A DNA stretch of 64,000 nt from Alkalihalobacillus deserti (GCF_020734105.1 NZ_JAJAFR010000002.1:1-64000), one strand, 5' to 3'; shown: positions 36,306 through 46,207, counted from the first letter of the stretch. Numbers and translations are program-made. The notes: a model not told the origin generated them from the letters alone.

Positions 36306-37124
36306 ATGTTGAAAATCATTAAAAGAAGGCTAGGTATTACAAAGGTGATTGGGGTTACTCTACTCATTCTATTAATTCTCGTTGGTCTATTGGCACCATG
36401 GTTATCTCCTCATGATCCTTTAGCGATTAATCTAGTAAATAGACTAAGTTCCCCTAATTGGAACTATTTATTTGGAACAGATCATTTAGGTCGCTGTATT
36501 TTATCAAGAATTATGTATGGCATTCGAACGACCATTGCAACAGCTTTTCTAATCATGCTTTTTACTTTACTCATTAGTCTCCCAATTGGTCTTATAACGG
36601 GCTATATCCGTGGACGTTCAGATCATTTTTTGATGCGTATTGTTGATGGGACTCTTGCCTTGCCCGACATTGTACTTATGATCGCAATTGTTGGTATTTT
36701 AGGTCCAGGTTTTTTTCATATGATTGTTGCGATCGTACTCGTTCGCTGGGCTAACTATGTTCGTTTTATTCGGAGCCTTGTCTTAAAAATAGGTAACGAA
36801 GATTATATACGTACAGCTCGAATCTCAGGAAATTCACATATTAACATCCTGAAACATTATATTTCACCTTTCATCTTTCCACCTATTATCGTTTTTGGCG
36901 CCTTGGATATGGGCAGAATTGTCCTTTTAATTGCTGGGCTCTCTTTTTTAGGTCTTGGAGCTCAACCGCCAACGCCTGAATGGGGAGTCATGTTACATGA
37001 TGCTACAGCGTATTTTCAAATTGCACCCCATATGATGATTTTTCCTGGTCTTGCCATCATGTTTTTCGTTTTAACATGTCAACTTATTAGTGAACGGGGG
37101 AGAACAATTGATACATCTATCTGA
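36306..37124 (+). CDS. nikC: ABC transporter permease, NikC-like
   Basis: The 272-residue OppC/NikC-type permease has LFGTDHLGRCILSRIMYGIR and the EAA loop around IRTARISGNSHINILKHYI. The family closing block SFLGLGAQPPTPEWGVML is intact. Confidence 0.9.
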   Translation: MLKIIKRRLGITKVIGVTLLILLILVGLLAPWLSPHDPLAINLVNRLSSPNWNYLFGTDHLGRCILSRIMYGIRTTIATAFLIMLFTLLISLPIGLITGYIRGRSDHFLMRIVDGTLALPDIVLMIAIVGILGPGFFHMIVAIVLVRWANYVRFIRSLVLKIGNEDYIRTARISGNSHINILKHYISPFIFPPIIVFGALDMGRIVLLIAGLSFLGLGAQPPTPEWGVMLHDATAYFQIAPHMMIFPGLAIMFFVLTCQLISERGRTIDTSI

Positions 37125-37139
37125 TAAGAGGTGTTTTAG

Positions 37140-37874
37140 TTGACGATTAGAGAAACTTTATTAAGCATTGAACAGCTAGAAATTTCTTATTATGAAAATA
37201 GAAAGCAAGTTCCTGTTATTCATAATGTATCGCTTCAATTGTACCGGGGTGAAACAGTTGCACTTGTTGGACCAAGTGGCTGTGGGAAAAGTGTAACTGC
37301 ACAAGCAATCGTAGGATTACTAGAAACAGGGTTTAAAGTGACAAATGGTGCCATTATATTTAAAAACGAAAATATTAGTAACTATACCAATAGGCACTGG
37401 GAAAAACTCCGCCGTGATGAGATCGCCTTATTGATTCAGCATTCATTAAACGGGCTAAACCCAATCCGTACCGTAAAAAAACAAATGATTGAAACGCTCA
37501 AATATCAAAAAAAGTGGAAGAAGAAAGAGATGGAACCATATTTACATACGCTTTTACAGCAAGTTGGATTTACCGACCCAGATTATATCCTGTCCTCTTA
37601 TCCATTTGAATTAAGCGGGGGAATGCGACAGCGGGTTTTGCTAGCAATGATGGTTAGTTTACGTCCTAAACTGTTAATTGCTGATGAACCAACAACAGCT
37701 CTTGATGTCATTAATCGAGACAAAGTTTTGGTTTTACTTAAAAAGTTACAACAGGATTATGACCTGACAGTTTTACTGATTTCCCATGATAAACAAAGTG
37801 TGAATAAAATCGCCGATCGCGTTGTGCAAATGAGCGTAGGGGGAATTGTCAGTGAGTCTACTTCAACTTTGTAA
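37140..37874 (+). CDS. nikD: ABC transporter ATPase, NikD-like
   Basis: The 244-residue ATPase starts at TTG and has Walker A VGPSGCGKSVT, signature LSGGMRQR, Walker B LLIADEPTTALD and ISHD. It lacks the C-terminal Opp/Dpp cysteine cluster of many relatives. Overlaps nikE by 23 bases. Confidence 0.88.
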   Translation: MTIRETLLSIEQLEISYYENRKQVPVIHNVSLQLYRGETVALVGPSGCGKSVTAQAIVGLLETGFKVTNGAIIFKNENISNYTNRHWEKLRRDEIALLIQHSLNGLNPIRTVKKQMIETLKYQKKWKKKEMEPYLHTLLQQVGFTDPDYILSSYPFELSGGMRQRVLLAMMVSLRPKLLIADEPTTALDVINRDKVLVLLKKLQQDYDLTVLLISHDKQSVNKIADRVVQMSVGGIVSESTSTL

Positions 37875-38643
37875 TGTGTCTAAGGAATACCGATTAAGAA
37901 GCAAAAAAAGGCGGTTATTAAAACCTTGTTCAACTTTTAAAGCGATTAAACAAGTAAATTTGTCATTGGAAAAAGGGGAATGTGTCGGTCTTATTGGAGA
38001 AAGCGGCAGTGGGAAAAGTACGTTAGCTAGATTAATTATGAAATTAGAGCCGTTAACATCTGGTGAAATTTTTCTAGAAGAACAAGCAGTAAGTGGGAGA
38101 CAACTTAAAGATTTAGTGCTTTATAAGCGGATTCAATTAGTATTACAAGACTCCTCTACTGCCTTACACCCTAAAATGAAAGTGAAAGATTGTTTATTGG
38201 AACCAATAAAAAATTTTTTCCCTAGCGAAAAAGAAAAATGGGATGAGATGTTAGCTAGAGTAGTAGAGTTAGTAGAGCTGGATTTCACTTATCTAACAAG
38301 ATTTCCGCATCAATTAAGTGGAGGACAGAAACAACGAGTTTGCATCGCGAAAGCATTAGCTGTTCAACCGGATGTGATTATTTTTGATGAATCGATTGCA
38401 AGCTTAGACTATGACTCTCAAGTGTCTATTATAAAGATGTTAAAAACAATTCAAGTAAAAGAGCAACTATCGTATTTATTCATCACTCACGATCTTCAAT
38501 CAAGTAGAGAATTGTGTAACCGCGTAGCTGTTATGTATGAAGGAGAAATTGTGGAAATGTTTGATCAATGGGATGTAAACCAACTAAAACATCCTTATAC
38601 ACGGTCATTAGTGGAAACGCTCAATGTGAATGTTATAAGGTGA
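37852..38643 (+). CDS. nikE: ABC transporter ATPase, NikE-like
   Basis: The 263-residue ATPase has Walker A IGESGSGKSTL, signature LSGGQKQR, Walker B VIIFDESIASLD (an unusual ESIASLD instead of EPTSALD) and THD. I choose GTG 37852 because TAGGGGGA is 7 nt upstream; TTG 37846 would be too close to that site. Confidence 0.87.
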   Translation: MSLLQLCNVSKEYRLRSKKRRLLKPCSTFKAIKQVNLSLEKGECVGLIGESGSGKSTLARLIMKLEPLTSGEIFLEEQAVSGRQLKDLVLYKRIQLVLQDSSTALHPKMKVKDCLLEPIKNFFPSEKEKWDEMLARVVELVELDFTYLTRFPHQLSGGQKQRVCIAKALAVQPDVIIFDESIASLDYDSQVSIIKMLKTIQVKEQLSYLFITHDLQSSRELCNRVAVMYEGEIVEMFDQWDVNQLKHPYTRSLVETLNVNVIR

Positions 38644-38676
38644 ATAAATGCTAATAAATTTAAATAGGAGGTCGAC

Positions 38677-39228
38677 ATGAATAAAGAGAAACAAAAAAGG
38701 CAAGGGTTAACACTCGTTTATACAGGAGATGGAAAAGGGAAAACAACAGCCTCTTTAGGATTAGCTCTTCGAGGAGTAGGGAGAGGACTTAAGGTGAAAA
38801 TCTATCAGTTTATAAAATCGCCAGAGCGAACATACGGTGAGCAAATTGCCTTACGAAAGTTAGGAGTTGAGATGGTTCAACTAGGGATTGGATTTACTTG
38901 GACAAAAACACCTGAGGAGCATAGAGAAGCGTTAAGAAAGGCTTGGCCTATTGCTAAAGAAGCTGTTATGAGTGGAGAGTATGATTTAATTATTTTAGAT
39001 GAACTAAATAATGCCTTAGCAATTGATAAATTTCCAATTGACGATGTCTTACCATTGGAGGAAGTCATTGATTTGCTTCAAAATAAACCTTCTCACGTCC
39101 ATCTTGTCATTACAGGAAGAAATGCAAAGCCTGAAATTAAAGAGTTAGCTGATCTTGTGTCTATCATTGAACCGGAAAAGCATTATTACAATGAAGGGAT
39201 ACAAGCTGTTAAAGGAATAGAATTTTAA
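38677..39228 (+). CDS. cobO: CobO/BtuR: corrinoid adenosyltransferase
   Basis: The 183-residue enzyme transfers the adenosyl group of ATP to cob(I)yrinate diamide or cobalamin. The P-loop TGDGKGKTTASLGLALR, the IYQFIKSPERTYGE block and the closing ADLVSIIEPEKHYYNEGI are typical of the CobA/BtuR class. AATAGGAGG site upstream. Confidence 0.95.
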   Translation: MNKEKQKRQGLTLVYTGDGKGKTTASLGLALRGVGRGLKVKIYQFIKSPERTYGEQIALRKLGVEMVQLGIGFTWTKTPEEHREALRKAWPIAKEAVMSGEYDLIILDELNNALAIDKFPIDDVLPLEEVIDLLQNKPSHVHLVITGRNAKPEIKELADLVSIIEPEKHYYNEGIQAVKGIEF

Positions 39229-39340
39229 AAGTATAGCAAATTGCAGCTACTTATTAAAAAAAGCTATCAATTTTCTCAGGAAGTATGCTAGCTTTTATTT
39301 ATACTTTGATAAAAAAGAAAACAGTTTGGAGTGAAACTTA

Positions 39341-40843
39341 TTGAATAAAGCTGTTCCTTTAATGATCCAGGGGACTCATTCAGATGCTGGAAAGAGTGCC
39401 CTTGTAACGGCTTTATGCCGAATTTTTGTTCAAGATGGTTTTAAAACAGCCCCTTATAAATCACAGAATATGGCATTAAATTCTTATATTACAGTTGACG
39501 GGAAAGAAATCGGCCGAGCACAAGGTGTACAAGCTGAAGCAGCGGGAATTAAAGCAACAACGGATATGAACCCTATCTTGATTAAACCGAGTGGAGAGTC
39601 GGAGTCACAAATTGTTGTTCATGGGAAACCTTATAAAAATATGCAGGCAGGAGCATATAGGCAAGAATTTTTTCAACAAGGCTTGCAGTTAATTCAAGAA
39701 TCGTATAGCAGATTATCTAATCAATTTGAGCGTATTGTCATTGAAGGAGCTGGAAGTCCTGCTGAGATTAATTTAAATGACAGAGAACTTGTGAATATGC
39801 GTGTTGCACAAATGGCTAATTCACCAGTGATTTTAGTAGGAGATATTGAAAAAGGAGGAGTTTTTGCCAGTTTAGTAGGAACATTGCAACTCCTTAGTCC
39901 TGAAGATCGGCAAAGAGTCATTGGGGTAATCATTAACAAGTTCAGAGGAGATGTGTCACTATTACAGCCAGGTCTTAGTTGGTTTGAGGAGTATACTGGG
40001 CTTCCGATTTTAGGAGTAGTCCCTTATATTAACGATTTAATGATAGAAGCAGAAGATTCGGTTGTTTTGAGCAAATATGCGTCTAAAGAAGATGCTTCTA
40101 AAGAAATCGATATTGCTGTTATTCGTTATCCAATGATTTCAAACTTTACAGATGTGGATCCTTTTTTTGAAGAACCGGATTGTCATGTTCGTTTTGTCAA
40201 AACAGCGGAAGAGTTAGGAGAGCCAGATCTAGTTATTTTACCAGGTAGCAAAAATACAATAGAAGATATGATGTTTTTAAATAATAAGGGCCTAACTAAT
40301 CGGATATTGAATTTGGCACAGAAGGATACGACGATAGTAGGTATTTGTGGTGGTTATCAAATGTTAGGTAACGTAATTGAGGATAGGTACGGAATTGAAT
40401 CACGCCATATTCAGATAGAAGGATTCGGACTTATTCCAATGAAAACGTCGATGACATCCAATAAAACTACGGTACTTTCTGAAGGGATAGCGTTATTTGG
40501 AGAGGAAAACATTCCAGTTACAGGCTATGAGATACACATGGGTGAATCTTATTATGAAAAGGAATACAATCATTTTATTCAGTTAGCTGAAAGAACCGAC
40601 GGAACTATTACTCATGACAGGAAAATAGTCGGAACTTACTTTCACGGCATCTTCCATAATGATTTATTCCGGGAAGTGTTACTAAATGAGATCAGACAGA
40701 CAAAAGGTTTGGAACCAATTCATAATAGAGCATCTTTTGCTAGAAAAAAAGAAGAAGGGTTTGACTTATTAGCAAAGGTAGTAAGAGAGAATATTGAGTT
40801 GGACCGAATAAATGAAATGATGATCGAATTTCAGAAGAATTGA
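39341..40843 (+). CDS. cobQ: CobQ/CbiP: adenosylcobyrate synthase
   Basis: The 500-residue glutamine-dependent amidase has MIQGTHSDAGKSALVTALCR, YKSQNMALNSYI, IEGAGSPAEINL and a C-terminal GATase domain with the cysteine in IVGICGGYQMLGN and histidine in GTYFHGIFHND. It amidates the b, d, e and g groups. TTG start with GGAG upstream. A 112-base AT-rich gap separates it from cobO, but it is probably the last gene of the operon, followed by the terminator at 40915. Confidence 0.95.
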   Translation: MNKAVPLMIQGTHSDAGKSALVTALCRIFVQDGFKTAPYKSQNMALNSYITVDGKEIGRAQGVQAEAAGIKATTDMNPILIKPSGESESQIVVHGKPYKNMQAGAYRQEFFQQGLQLIQESYSRLSNQFERIVIEGAGSPAEINLNDRELVNMRVAQMANSPVILVGDIEKGGVFASLVGTLQLLSPEDRQRVIGVIINKFRGDVSLLQPGLSWFEEYTGLPILGVVPYINDLMIEAEDSVVLSKYASKEDASKEIDIAVIRYPMISNFTDVDPFFEEPDCHVRFVKTAEELGEPDLVILPGSKNTIEDMMFLNNKGLTNRILNLAQKDTTIVGICGGYQMLGNVIEDRYGIESRHIQIEGFGLIPMKTSMTSNKTTVLSEGIALFGEENIPVTGYEIHMGESYYEKEYNHFIQLAERTDGTITHDRKIVGTYFHGIFHNDLFREVLLNEIRQTKGLEPIHNRASFARKKEEGFDLLAKVVRENIELDRINEMMIEFQKN

Positions 40844-41209
40844 AACGACAATTGATAAAACTGTAATTAAGAAATTTTTGAATTTTATAAAATGATAATT
40901 GAATAAATCTAATGAGAGCGTGTTTTCAAAACACGCTCTTTTAATCGTTTTTCAAGGGTTAAAAGTAAATTTGATCATTTTCACTAGAAGAAAGTAAAAA
41001 ACAAACGATGAGGTGATTTCGATCAAGGAGAGGAACTAATGGAAGAAGGATCTTATTTGGCATTATAACACGGGTAAATACATGTTCTTATCACTTATTT
41101 ATTTGGATGTTGGGTTCTTAGTGCTGCAACTAAACTCTTGAATAGAGTCAAGTGTGGAGCAATTAACCTTTTAAAAGCATGACAATTTTACTATTTCCTC
41201 TAAAAGTAA
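40844..41209. other. Intergenic region upstream of siderophore promoter
   Basis: Apart from the cobQ terminator (40915-40943), no gene is supported. A tiny frame at 41039-41068 (MEEGSYLAL) has a ribosome-site-like AAGGAGAGG but is too short to judge. Confidence 0.45.
40915..40943 (+). terminator. Terminator of the cobalamin operon
   Basis: Perfect 12-bp stem AGAGCGTGTTTT/AAAACACGCTCT with a single-base loop, then TTTTA. The arm AGAGCGTGTT is the same as the left end of the repeat element at 51341. Confidence 0.85.
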
Positions 41210-41238
41210 TTGACAATGATTATCATTTTTAATAAGAT
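41210..41238 (+). promoter_or_regulatory. Promoter and Fur box 1 of siderophore operon
   Basis: TTGACA (41210-41215), a 17-base spacer and TAAGAT (41233-41238) form a near-ideal sigma-A promoter. Bases 41212-41230 match the 19-base Fur consensus at 16 positions, so Fur would cover both promoter elements. Confidence 0.88.
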
Positions 41239-41257
41239 GCATGTGAGAGAGACGAAT

Positions 41258-41276
41258 GATAATGATTTTCATTATC
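41258..41276 (+). promoter_or_regulatory. Fur box 2
   Basis: Matches the Fur consensus at 18 of 19 positions, with only the central A changed to T. It lies about 20 bases after the -10 element, over the likely transcription start. Confidence 0.92.
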
Positions 41277-41358
41277 TATATTAATTAAAGTTAAGTTTGG
41301 AAAACAAAGGGCATATAATACCAATTTTGTATTAACCCTTAAAATTTTCCTCGTAATT

Positions 41359-41377
41359 GATAGTGGTTATCATGTTA
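41359..41377 (+). promoter_or_regulatory. Possible weak Fur box 3
   Basis: Matches the Fur consensus at 14 of 19 positions (core GTGGTTATCAT), 48 bases before the first gene. It could be a secondary site. Confidence 0.5.
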
Positions 41378-41424
41378 TAACCCGAAATTCATTCATAAAA
41401 GTCAATTAAGAAAGCAGGGATTTT

Positions 41425-42801
41425 ATGAAATTCTATTCAACTAATGATCAATACCTTGAGACCCAAGCCAAGCGTGAATCCAATGCTCGTTCTTATCCAC
41501 GTCGTATTCCCATTGCGATTGCTGAAGCAAATGGAATTTATGTGAAGGATGTAGAAGGAAACGTGTTTATCGACTGCTTAGGTGGGGCGGGAACTTTGGC
41601 GCTAGGACATAACCATCCGGTAGTAACAGAAGCTATTAGAAAAGTGTTGGATGATAACCTACCATTACATACATTAGATTTAACAACACCAGTCAAAGAA
41701 GAGTTTGTTCAAGAAGTGTTTCATAGCCTTCCAGAAGATTTTGCTAAAAAAGCTCGGATTCAATTTTGTGGTCCGTCTGGGTCAGATGCTGTAGAAGCTG
41801 CCTTGAAGCTAGTAAAAACGGCAACGGGCAACCGAAGCATGTTAGCTTTTCAAGGTGGTTATCACGGGATGACCCATGGCTCGCTTAGTCTGATGGGGAA
41901 TTTAGGACCGAAGAAGCAAATACCTGGCTTAATGCCTGATGTTCATTTTCTTCCATTCCCTTATGAGTATCGTTGCCCGTTTGGGGTTGGTGGTAACGAA
42001 GGATATGAAATCGGCCAGACGTATATTGAACAGCTTTTATGTGATCCGGAAAGCGGAATTGTTCCTCCTGCAGGAATGATCATGGAAATTGTTCAGGGAG
42101 AAGGTGGAGCGATTCCGGCTCCAGATAGGTGGGTGCGGGAGATGAGGAGAATCACACAGGAAAAAGGAATCCCACTGATCGTTGATGAAATTCAAACAGG
42201 TTTAGGTCGTACAGGAAAACTTTTTGCATTCGAACATGCGGGAATTACACCAGATGTAGTCGTTCTCTCAAAAGCGATTGGCGGATCCCTGCCTTTAGCT
42301 GTTGTTGTCTATCATGAAGATTTAGATAAATGGAATCCTGGAGCACATGCAGGAACTTTCCGTGGTAACCAAATGGCCTTTGCAGCTGGAACAGCAACAA
42401 TTAAATTTGTGAAAGAAAATGCGTTAACGGAACATGCAGAAGAAATGGGTTCTCGTTTGATGGCACAATTACAAGAAATTCAAGCTCAAACGAATTGTAT
42501 TGGTGACGTAAGAGGGCGCGGTTTGATGATCGGAGTTGAAATTGTTAATAAAGAATATCAAGCAAATAAAGTCGGCAATCAGCCAGCATATCCAGAATTA
42601 GCGAGTCACATTCAGCGAGAGTGCTTCAAACGTGGATTGATCCTTGAGCTTGGAGGCCGTCACAGCAGTGTCGTTCGTTTCTTGCCACCTTTGATTATAA
42701 CAGCTGCTGAAATAGATACTGTCAGTACAATTTTTTTAGATGCGATTAAGGATGCTGAAGCATCGATTAAAGGGCGCTTAATGCAGGAACAGGAGGTGTG
42801 A
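41425..42801 (+). CDS. rhbA: Diaminobutyrate--2-oxoglutarate aminotransferase
   Basis: The 458-residue PLP class III aminotransferase makes L-2,4-diaminobutyrate from aspartate semialdehyde. The PLP lysine is Lys283 in LSKAIGGSLPL, preceded by IVDEIQTGLGRTG. FCGPSGSDAVEAALKL and GGYHGMTHGSLS are family marks. With the following decarboxylase it makes 1,3-diaminopropane, as in rhizobactin 1021 and schizokinen synthesis. It is the first gene behind the Fur-box promoter. Confidence 0.92.
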   Translation: MKFYSTNDQYLETQAKRESNARSYPRRIPIAIAEANGIYVKDVEGNVFIDCLGGAGTLALGHNHPVVTEAIRKVLDDNLPLHTLDLTTPVKEEFVQEVFHSLPEDFAKKARIQFCGPSGSDAVEAALKLVKTATGNRSMLAFQGGYHGMTHGSLSLMGNLGPKKQIPGLMPDVHFLPFPYEYRCPFGVGGNEGYEIGQTYIEQLLCDPESGIVPPAGMIMEIVQGEGGAIPAPDRWVREMRRITQEKGIPLIVDEIQTGLGRTGKLFAFEHAGITPDVVVLSKAIGGSLPLAVVVYHEDLDKWNPGAHAGTFRGNQMAFAAGTATIKFVKENALTEHAEEMGSRLMAQLQEIQAQTNCIGDVRGRGLMIGVEIVNKEYQANKVGNQPAYPELASHIQRECFKRGLILELGGRHSSVVRFLPPLIITAAEIDTVSTIFLDAIKDAEASIKGRLMQEQEV

Positions 42802-42803
42802 GG

Positions 42804-44372
42804 ATGACATTCAGTCAAGTAGGTCTTCTAGAACAAGCAATGCAACCAGTCAAACATAAAAATAGGTTTGATCGTTACTTTTTACATGGGGAAGCGGAAA
42901 GCATCGATTACTATGATAAGGCAATGAGGTGGGCACAAGAGGCTTTCGTTGATCAGTATTCTAGGAATGAAAAGCCATACAGCGGATTGCCGCATGAAGA
43001 ATTCGTCAAATTGCTTGATGAAACATTTAAGGAAATGTTACCTGAGGATGGATCATCAATTAAAATGTTATTTGAAAATATTGGTGAAACGATCTTAAAG
43101 CATTCGATTGTTGTTTCGAACCCTACATGCCTTGCCCATCTTCATTGTCCGCCTTTAAGTTCGGCTCTTGCAGCGGAAGTGCTGATAAGTGGAACGAATC
43201 AATCAATGGATTCATGGGATCAAAGTGCTTCTGCTACTGTCCTTGAAGAAAAAATGGTGCGTTGGCTAAGCGATCTATTTTTCAGAAGGAAACGAGCAGA
43301 TGGGGTCTTTACAAGTGGTGGGACACAATCTAATTTGATGGGATTATTACTGGCTCGGGATCGCTATTTAAAAAAACACCTTCATTGGGATGCTCAGAAA
43401 AACGGATTGCCAGTAGAGGCTAGTAAACTACGAATCTTATGTTCAAAGGATGCGCATTTTACCGTTCGTCAATCTGCTTTTTTACTTGGATTAGGAGAGC
43501 AGGCGGTCATACCGGTCGAAACAGATAGTAAGCATTGTATGTGTACGGACAGCTTAGATCGTTGCTTAAAGGAAGTAAGTGAACAGGGTTTACTCCCATT
43601 TGCCTTAGTAGCAACAGCAGGAACAACAGACTTCGGCAGTATTGATCCATTAGTTGAGTTAGCAGTTCGTGCCAAACAGAATGATATGTGGTTCCACGTT
43701 GATGCTGCTTACGGGGGAGCACTCATGCTAAGTGAGCGTCACCAACATAAGTTACACGGAATCGATCTTGCAGACTCAATCACTATTGATTTTCACAAGT
43801 TATTTTACCAACCGATTAGTTGTGGAGCTTTTCTTGTAAAGGACCGATCAAACTTTGATTTTATTAAACTAAATGCAGATTATTTAAACCCCGAGGACGA
43901 TGAAGAGACGGGCATTCCTAACTTAGTAACAAAGTCAATTCAAACGACTAGACGCTTCGATGCATTAAAGCTTTTTGTTTCTTTCCATGCTCTTGGTAGA
44001 AAAACATTTGCTGAGATGATTGATTATACGATCGATTTAGCTCAAGAAACGGCAACAATCCTTGAGGGAGATCCTGATTTTGAGCTAATGAATCAGCCTG
44101 AAATTAATGCGGTTGTCTTTCGGTATTGTCCTCAAGGAAAGGAAAAATTGAAGGATTCGGAATGGTTAAATAGAGTGAATGGTCTGATTCGTACCAAACT
44201 ATTGGAACAAGGGCACACCGTTTTGGCAAGAACCCGAGTAAACAAATTTGTTTACTTAAAATTAACATTACTAAACCCGCGGACAACGGTGGAGGATATT
44301 AAAGCGATTGTAAGCCAAATGAAACAATTAATTCAAATAGAAGAACGTAATAGGAGAGGATGGATAAAATGA
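42804..44372 (+). CDS. rhbB: L-2,4-diaminobutyrate decarboxylase
   Basis: The 522-residue group II PLP decarboxylase has FTSGGTQSNLMGLLLARD, WFHVDAAYGGALMLS and the PLP lysine Lys332 in DFHKLFYQP. It forms 1,3-diaminopropane. ATG 42804 has AGGAGGTG 6 nt upstream; a GTG at 42798 overlaps the previous stop and is the alternative. Confidence 0.92.
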   Translation: MTFSQVGLLEQAMQPVKHKNRFDRYFLHGEAESIDYYDKAMRWAQEAFVDQYSRNEKPYSGLPHEEFVKLLDETFKEMLPEDGSSIKMLFENIGETILKHSIVVSNPTCLAHLHCPPLSSALAAEVLISGTNQSMDSWDQSASATVLEEKMVRWLSDLFFRRKRADGVFTSGGTQSNLMGLLLARDRYLKKHLHWDAQKNGLPVEASKLRILCSKDAHFTVRQSAFLLGLGEQAVIPVETDSKHCMCTDSLDRCLKEVSEQGLLPFALVATAGTTDFGSIDPLVELAVRAKQNDMWFHVDAAYGGALMLSERHQHKLHGIDLADSITIDFHKLFYQPISCGAFLVKDRSNFDFIKLNADYLNPEDDEETGIPNLVTKSIQTTRRFDALKLFVSFHALGRKTFAEMIDYTIDLAQETATILEGDPDFELMNQPEINAVVFRYCPQGKEKLKDSEWLNRVNGLIRTKLLEQGHTVLARTRVNKFVYLKLTLLNPRTTVEDIKAIVSQMKQLIQIEERNRRGWIK

Positions 44373-46207
44373 ATTCGAAAGACATTGCCGAGCAAGCAAC
44401 GATACAAAGTTTTTTAAATTGTTATTTAAGAGAAACGGCAGAATATAAGCTAATCGATAAAAACATGGCTGCTGATTACTTGGCAAATAGACTAGCCGAT
44501 CGCCCAGAAGTAAAGCAACTCATTGAATGTGAATTGAAAAATCAAGGCATTTACTTGTATATACCACTTTCTTATTGGTCGATAACAGGACGCCATATGT
44601 TCTCGTATCCTCTCTACTATTCTCTTTCAGCTGAGAATAACGAGTTGCTTGAACTTGATTACATAACACTTACAAGTCTGATTATTAAAGAGCTGAATGT
44701 GAAAGCAGGGTTTGCTTCAAGTGGAACAGGCAATCAAGACGAACTGATGATGCGAGTCATTTTAAGCTGCCAAAGCATCGAACAATTTATTCAAGCACGC
44801 ACGAAAGAGAGCGATCGTCTCTATCAGCCTGATATGAGTTTCATTGAAGCTGAGCAAGCATTGATTTTTGGGCATTTATTACATCCAACACCAAAAAGTC
44901 GTCAGGGAATCGCTGAGTGGGATGTCCCCATTTATTCACCAGAGCTGAAGGGGCATTTTCAATTACATTATTTCCGCATTCATATGTCGATTGTTTATCA
45001 TCGCTCAGCCCTTGAAAATACAGCTGTTAGTCTTGTAAAGGAACAATTGTTACAAGATCCTGAAGTGACAAGTGACTTTAAATCTAAGTATTGTCAAGCT
45101 GACGAGTATGCCCTACTTCCGATACACCCGTGGCAGGCTGAATTTTTAATGAGGAAGCCGAAAATACAAATACTGATGAAGCAAGGATTAATTGAGAGTG
45201 TTGGAAAACAAGGTCGGTCTTTTTATCCAACATCCTCCGTTAGGACGGTGTATCATCCAGAAGAAAGGTATATGTTTAAATTTTCCTTAAATGTAAAAAT
45301 TACAAATTCGGTCCGTGCTAATAAAAACATGGAGCTTGAAAGAGGAGTAGAAGTTAAGAAACTACTAGATGGCAAGATTGGTGAGGATCTCCGAAACAAT
45401 CATCCTGACTTTCAAGTAATATGTGATCCAGCCTTTATGACGGTTGCGATTGAAGGTGAAAATGAATCTGGCTTTGAAGTAATTTTAAGAGAGAATCCAT
45501 TTTATTTAGAAGATGCTGATAATGCCACTCCTATTGCTTCACTATGTCAGGATTCGATTAACGGACAAACATCGAGACTAGCAGAAATGATTAAACAATT
45601 AGCAAAGAAGGAAGGGCGCTCTACTGAAGAGGTGAGCTTAGATTGGTTCGGGCGCTATCTTGATCGATCCCTCCAGCCGATTATCTGGCTTTTCTTAACC
45701 TATGGAATTGCACTTGAGGCACATCAACAAAATAGTGTCATTCAGTTAAAAGAAGGGTATCCTGATCGTTTCTTTTACCGGGATAATCAAGGCTACTATT
45801 TTAGTGAGTCTTATCATCAGCGACTAAATCAGCTATTGCCAGGGATTAGCGAGAAAAGTAATACCGTTTGTTCGGATGTAATTGCAGATGAGCGTTTACG
45901 TTATTATTTTTACTACAATCATTTACTCGGCTTAGTGAATGCGTTTGGAGTCGGGGGGCTGATTGATGAAAGGAAACTATTACAAAAAATTAAGGAAGCC
46001 CTTGCTCGGATTGAAATCCCAGCGGAAAACTCATCACAATTTATTCAAAGCTTGCTAACATATGAGAAACTTCCGTGCAAAGCAAACTTACTTACCCGTT
46101 TTCATGATATGGATGAGTTGACAGGCTCTCTTGAAACACAATCGGTATATGTTGAAATCGATAATCCATTAGTACAGAAGGAGTTGGTGACGAGTGAAAC
46201 TTTTTGA
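44360..46207 (+). CDS. rhbC: IucA/IucC-family NIS siderophore synthetase (first)
   Basis: The 615-residue NRPS-independent siderophore synthetase has the nucleotide-site block LPIHPWQAEFLM, SSVRTVYHPEERYMFKFSLN and the C-terminal FerIII-like domain (LEAHQQNSVIQLKEGYPDRFFYRD). It should couple citrate to a hydroxamate of diaminopropane with ATP. The gene overlaps the decarboxylase by 13 bases; ATG 44369 is another possible start. Confidence 0.9.
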   Translation: MDKMNSKDIAEQATIQSFLNCYLRETAEYKLIDKNMAADYLANRLADRPEVKQLIECELKNQGIYLYIPLSYWSITGRHMFSYPLYYSLSAENNELLELDYITLTSLIIKELNVKAGFASSGTGNQDELMMRVILSCQSIEQFIQARTKESDRLYQPDMSFIEAEQALIFGHLLHPTPKSRQGIAEWDVPIYSPELKGHFQLHYFRIHMSIVYHRSALENTAVSLVKEQLLQDPEVTSDFKSKYCQADEYALLPIHPWQAEFLMRKPKIQILMKQGLIESVGKQGRSFYPTSSVRTVYHPEERYMFKFSLNVKITNSVRANKNMELERGVEVKKLLDGKIGEDLRNNHPDFQVICDPAFMTVAIEGENESGFEVILRENPFYLEDADNATPIASLCQDSINGQTSRLAEMIKQLAKKEGRSTEEVSLDWFGRYLDRSLQPIIWLFLTYGIALEAHQQNSVIQLKEGYPDRFFYRDNQGYYFSESYHQRLNQLLPGISEKSNTVCSDVIADERLRYYFYYNHLLGLVNAFGVGGLIDERKLLQKIKEALARIEIPAENSSQFIQSLLTYEKLPCKANLLTRFHDMDELTGSLETQSVYVEIDNPLVQKELVTSETF

